NCBI RefSeq assembly: GCF_000013385.1
Contig: NC_007760.1
Coordinates: 1,737,001-1,801,000, forward strand
Length of the DNA: 64,000 nucleotides
Source: Anaeromyxobacter dehalogenans 2CP-C
Lineage (GTDB): Bacteria > Myxococcota > Myxococcia > Myxococcales > Anaeromyxobacteraceae
Reading direction: 5' to 3'
Shown here: positions 61,382-64,000 of the stretch, piece after piece
Numbering within the stretch: position 1 is the stretch's first letter
Layout of the letters: each line of letters opens with the position of its first letter
Made by a program: the position numbers and the translations under genes
Notes under the pieces: model-generated
What the model saw: only the letters and a program-made list of their open reading frames with translations
What the model was told of the DNA's origin: nothing
Database searches by the model: none

Positions 61382-61913
61382 CCCGCGCCTCGCGCCGTTC
61401 CGGGCGCCCGCGCTCGCGTTCGCGGCGCTCCTGCTCGTCTCTGCGGCGAGCGGGGCGGTGCTGTTCGTGCTGAAGCTCGGCACGACCGCGGCGCGGGTGC
61501 AGGAGTTCTACCTGGGCTCGGAGGCGCGCTTCACGGCGCCGCGGACGCTCGGCGGCATCCTGGAGGTCGCGGTCCCGCACCTCGTCGCGGTGCCGCTCGT
61601 GCTGTTCGCGGTGGCGCACCTCGTCGCCTTCACCCGCGCGCTCCGCCCGCGGCCGTACGCGGCGCTGGTGCGCCTCTCGTTCGGCTGCGCGCTGGCGGGC
61701 GCGCTGGCGGGGCTCGGCATCCGGTTCGTGGCGCCGTGGCTGGCCTGGGTGAAGATCGGCGCGTTCGTGGGGCTGGAGGCGGCGCTGCTCGCCTGGGCGG
61801 CGCTGCTCGTCGGCCTGTTCCTGCCGGACCGGGCCGAGGCGCACGCGCGCCGCGCCGCGGCCGCAGACGGCGCCAGCCCGCAGCGCGTGCCCGGGGCGCC
61901 GCGCCGCGACTGA
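61374..61913 (+). CDS. Four-helix membrane protein with histidine-bearing helix, possible heme b subunit
   Basis: A 179-residue integral membrane protein with about four transmembrane helices (near 9-35, 63-86, 100-122 and 126-150). Helix 2, AVPHLVAVPLVLFAVAHLVAF, carries two His 13 residues apart, a spacing often used by bis-His heme b in membrane cytochromes (approximately four turns). Together with the one His in the preceding protein, this makes a two-subunit cytochrome plausible but unproven. No named family. The last gene of the operon, it converges on apbE with 8 bp between. Confidence 0.72.
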   Translation: MRDPRLAPFRAPALAFAALLLVSAASGAVLFVLKLGTTAARVQEFYLGSEARFTAPRTLGGILEVAVPHLVAVPLVLFAVAHLVAFTRALRPRPYAALVRLSFGCALAGALAGLGIRFVAPWLAWVKIGAFVGLEAALLAWAALLVGLFLPDRAEAHARRAAAADGASPQRVPGAPRRD

Positions 61914-61921
61914 CGCGAGCC

Positions 61922-62917
61922 TCACCGGGGGGCGCGCGCCAGCCGGCCGGCGAGCGCCGGCGAGACGCGCACCGCCCCGTCGCCGTCCACCAGGATCGCC
62001 GCCGCGCCGGCCGCCTCGACGCGCGCCAGCCCCGCCTCGCCGCCCTCCAGGAACGCCGCCTTCCCCAGGATCTCGGCCTCCACCGCGGTCCGGGCCAGCA
62101 CCGTCGCCGCGCGGCTCGCCGGGGAGGGGCGGCAGGTGCGCGGGTCGATGAGGTGGTGGTAGCGCCGGCCGCCGGCCTCGAACGCGTGCTCGTAGTCACC
62201 GCTGGTGGAGAAGGCGCGGTCGGAGACGTCGAGCGCGGCCATGGCGTCAAGCGGGCCGCCCCGCGGGTCCCGGATGGCGACGTGCCATGGCGCGCCGCCG
62301 CGCCGGCCCGCCGCGTACAGGTCCCCGCCGGCCTGGAGCAGGAAGTTCCGGATGCCGAGCGCGCGGAGGCGCCGGGCGGCCCGGTCCACCGCCCAGCCCT
62401 TCGCGAGCCCGCCGAGGCCGACCTTCATGCCGGCGCGCAGCAGGCGCGCCTCGCAGCCCGGGCCGCCGCGGCGCGCGCGCAGCTCGAGGCCGCGCCAGCC
62501 GACGAGCGCGCAGCGCGCCCGGACCGCCTCGTCGGGCGGGGGCGCCTGCTCGGTGCCGTCGAACCGCCAGAGATCCGACACCGCCGCCCAGGTCGGGTCG
62601 AACAGGCCGCCGGTGTCGCGCGCGCCGCGCCGGGCGATCCGGAGCACCTCGCAGAGATCGGCGGGCAGGGCCACCCAGCCGCGGCCGGCGCGGGCGTTGA
62701 GCCGGGAGAGCGGCGAGTCGGGCCGCCACTCGTTCATCACGCGATCCACCCGGTCGAAGACCGCGAACGCGGCGTCGATCCCGGCGCGGGCCCGGTCCGG
62801 TGGCGCCACCACCGCGACCGTGAGCAGCGTTCCCATCCCGGGGCGCGACTCCCGGAGCTCGGCCTCCGGGGGAGGCGCGAGCGAGAGCAGGGCGAGCAGG
62901 GCGGGGAGGGCGAGCAC
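61922..62917 (-). CDS. apbE: FAD:protein FMN transferase
   Basis: Attaches FMN from FAD to a Thr of exported target proteins. The 331-residue protein has a signal peptide (about 1-18), RESRPGMGTLLTVAVVAPP near 22-40 and VMNEWRPDSPLSRLNAR near 59-75. FDPTWAAVSDLWRF near 105 and VGLGGLAKGWAVDRAARRLR near 165-184 match the FAD/Mg site. The FTSGDYEHAF-type motif is read as FSTSGDYEHAF near 237, with HHLIDPRTCRPSP near 255-267. Its likely target is the FMN_bind protein encoded 1 kb away. GTG start opening the signal peptide. Confidence 0.93.
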   Translation of the reverse strand: MLALPALLALLSLAPPPEAELRESRPGMGTLLTVAVVAPPDRARAGIDAAFAVFDRVDRVMNEWRPDSPLSRLNARAGRGWVALPADLCEVLRIARRGARDTGGLFDPTWAAVSDLWRFDGTEQAPPPDEAVRARCALVGWRGLELRARRGGPGCEARLLRAGMKVGLGGLAKGWAVDRAARRLRALGIRNFLLQAGGDLYAAGRRGGAPWHVAIRDPRGGPLDAMAALDVSDRAFSTSGDYEHAFEAGGRRYHHLIDPRTCRPSPASRAATVLARTAVEAEILGKAAFLEGGEAGLARVEAAGAAAILVDGDGAVRVSPALAGRLARAPR

Positions 62918-63005
62918 GGAGCGCTGGCATATCCGGGGTGCGGGCCGCCCGCCACCGGCCTCGCCGCGCGCGCCCGGCGGCGCGGCCGGCTCGACCGGGT
63001 GCGCC

Positions 63006-63034
63006 TTGACCGCGCGCGGCGCGATGTCTAGATC
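63006..63034 (+). promoter_or_regulatory. Promoter of the tetR-MFS pair
   Basis: TTGACC (63006-63011), a 17-bp spacer and TAGATC (63029-63034). The predicted start point falls inside the operator at 63040-63062, as expected for autorepression. Confidence 0.55.
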
Positions 63035-63039
63035 CCGGG

Positions 63040-63062
63040 TTCACTCGGTGAATCTGGATTCA
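63040..63062 (+). promoter_or_regulatory. Probable TetR operator: two overlapping palindromes
   Basis: TTCACTCGGTGAA (63040-63052, 5-bp arms) and TGAATCTGGATTCA (63049-63062, 6-bp arms) share TGAA. The pair lies 6 bp before the repressor ATG. Confidence 0.65.
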
Positions 63063-63067
63063 GCGCC

Positions 63068-63676
63068 ATGAGCACGCGTTCCCAGGAGGTCCCCCGGCTG
63101 CGGGAGCGGCTCCGCGAGGAGACGGGGCGGGCCATCCTCGCCGCGGCCGAGCGCGTGTTCGGGGAGGACGGGCTGCACGCGGCGCGGATGGAGCGGATCG
63201 CCGCCGCCGCGGGCGTGGCGGTGGGCACGCTCTACAACCACTTCGCCGATCGCGACGCGCTGGTCGAGGCGCTGTGCCGGGCCGGGCGCGAGGCGCTCCT
63301 CGCGCGCGTGGACGCGGCGCTCGCGGCGGCGCAGGACCGCCCCGCGCGCGACCAGCTCCGCGGCTTCCTGGAGGGCGTGCGCGAGCACGCGATCGCGCGC
63401 GGCCCGTTCCTGGCGGTCCTGGCGCAGGCCGGCGAGGGCCCGGCGCGGGCGCGGCCGCCGGTGACGCTCGACGCCGAGCTGACGCGGCGGGTCGAGGCGA
63501 TCGTCCGGCGCGGGGTGCGCGCGGGCGAGCTCCGGCCGGACGCGCACGGCGTCCACGCGGTCGCGTTCCTTGGGATCGCCCGGGCGCTGGTGGTGCGCAC
63601 GCTCGAGCGGCGGGGGAGCTGGGAGGGGTTCGTGGACGCGGCGCTCGACGCGTTCCTGCGCGGGGCGGGGCGGTGA
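63068..63676 (+). CDS. TetR/AcrR-family repressor
   Basis: A 202-residue regulator. The N-terminal HTH (about 14-60) has ILAAAERVFGEDGLHAARMERI and GVAVGTLYNHFADRDALVEAL, the TetR signature. The C-terminal helical ligand-binding domain is variable, as in the family. It is translationally coupled (GTGA) to an EmrB/QacA-type efflux gene, so it most likely represses itself and the pump and is released by the pump substrate. The ATG at 63068 follows the operator directly, with AGCGCC and no strong Shine-Dalgarno. Confidence 0.92.
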   Translation: MSTRSQEVPRLRERLREETGRAILAAAERVFGEDGLHAARMERIAAAAGVAVGTLYNHFADRDALVEALCRAGREALLARVDAALAAAQDRPARDQLRGFLEGVREHAIARGPFLAVLAQAGEGPARARPPVTLDAELTRRVEAIVRRGVRAGELRPDAHGVHAVAFLGIARALVVRTLERRGSWEGFVDAALDAFLRGAGR

Positions 63677-64000
63677 GCGCCGCGCGGCCGCCCACCAACA
63701 AGTGGCTGGTGACCGTGTCGGTCACCTTCGGCACGCTCATGGGCGCCATCGACGCGTCCATCGTGAACGTGGCGCTGCCGCAGATCCGCGGCGCGGTCGG
63801 CGCGACGGTGCAGGAGATCACCTGGATCACCACCGGCTTCGCCATCGCCACGGTGATCGTCATGCCGCTGACCGCGTTCCTGGGCCGGCTGTTCGGCCAG
63901 AAGCGCGTCTACATGGCCTGCCTGCTGGTGTTCGTGGCGGGCTCGGCGCTGTGCGGGATGGCCTCGAACCTCGGCCAGGTGGTCGCGTTCCGGGCCATCC
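63673..64000 (+). CDS. EmrB/QacA-type MFS drug efflux transporter, N-terminal part (cut by window edge)
   Basis: 109 codons are visible before the window ends. They show a short cytoplasmic start and the first helices of a 14-TMS DHA2-family transporter: VSVTFGTLMGAIDASIVNVALPQI (motif D1-type helix 1, residues about 14-37), ITWITTGFAIATVIVMPL and LGRLFGQKRVYMACLLVF (motif A). GTG start overlapping the tetR stop by GTGA. The truncation is due to the window edge only. Confidence 0.9.
   Translation, partial: MSAARPPTNKWLVTVSVTFGTLMGAIDASIVNVALPQIRGAVGATVQEITWITTGFAIATVIVMPLTAFLGRLFGQKRVYMACLLVFVAGSALCGMASNLGQVVAFRAI

Overview
The window looks like chromosomal DNA of an Anaeromyxobacter-type myxobacterium (Myxococcota, formerly Deltaproteobacteria). 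The base composition is extremely G+C rich and third codon positions are almost all G or C. GTG starts and 4-base GTGA/ATGA stop-start overlaps are common. Typical myxobacterial families occur: a GYF_2/AgmX-like protein, a PilZ-Hsp70 fusion, PrkA kinase, an NtrC-type regulator with its kinase, and Pro/Ala-rich envelope proteins. I assign the lineage from gene content and style, not from a database match. I see no insertion sequence, prophage, CRISPR array or rRNA. Two tRNA-Leu genes are present, for anticodons GAG and CAA.

Layout. 0-18 kb is mostly housekeeping: hisS (3' end), miaA, accA, cmk, ispH, rpsA, sppA, a HIT protein, a LapB-like TPR protein, argS, a SPOR protein, a cupin and an FAD oxidoreductase. 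It is interrupted by a tandem pair of secreted esterase-like proteins, one of which has lost its nucleophile. 18.1-22 kb carries the glycolytic operon gap-pgk-tpiA-secG between clear terminators, then tRNA-Leu(GAG). 22-24 kb has a 7Fe-type ferredoxin and myo-inositol-1-phosphate synthase on the minus strand. 24-30.4 kb is a one-direction run rich in sulfur-transfer families: PilZ-Hsp70 fusion, DsrE-like protein, ThiF/MoeB-type E1, TusA-like protein, a second E1-like protein without its nucleotide loop, an APS-kinase-like protein with a histone-H1-like tail, and LarE. 30.5-44 kb holds a ribbon-helix-helix protein, truA, a GYF_2/AgmX-like protein, clpX, a tryptophan-rich YXWGXW-type surface protein, a second lidless Hsp70 divergent from PrkA, a trypsin-like protease, dCMP deaminase and a CapA-like lipoprotein. 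44-55 kb is signalling: a kinase/NtrC pair, a response regulator with GGDEF domain, and a solute-binding lipoprotein coupled to a histidine kinase.

55.4-63 kb is an iron-linked region. A Fur-family regulator behind a good Fur box is followed by feoB, a Cys-rich small protein and a DtxR-FeoA fusion. A second Fur-like site overlaps the start of an operon encoding a porin-like protein, an FMN_bind protein with the ApbE flavinylation motif and two four-helix membrane proteins; apbE converges on it. I read this as a candidate iron-regulated, flavin-dependent periplasmic electron-transfer or ferric-reduction system feeding FeoB. The window ends in a TetR/MFS efflux pair with a clear operator.

The most striking hidden feature is at 48.12-48.36 kb. 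A small glutaredoxin-like gene ends at a TGA that is followed in frame by Gly-Val-stop and, 17 nt downstream, by a 7-bp hairpin with a GGUC loop. This is the expected arrangement for a selenoprotein with a C-terminal Sec-X-X-stop (Uxx-star type) and a bacterial SECIS, and a standard gene call would truncate it. A second genome-wide theme is promoters. Several show TTGAC-type -35 boxes 17 bp from TAGNNT-type -10 boxes, and at least seven genes have a -10 box only 6-12 bp before the start codon and no Shine-Dalgarno, so they are probably leaderless.
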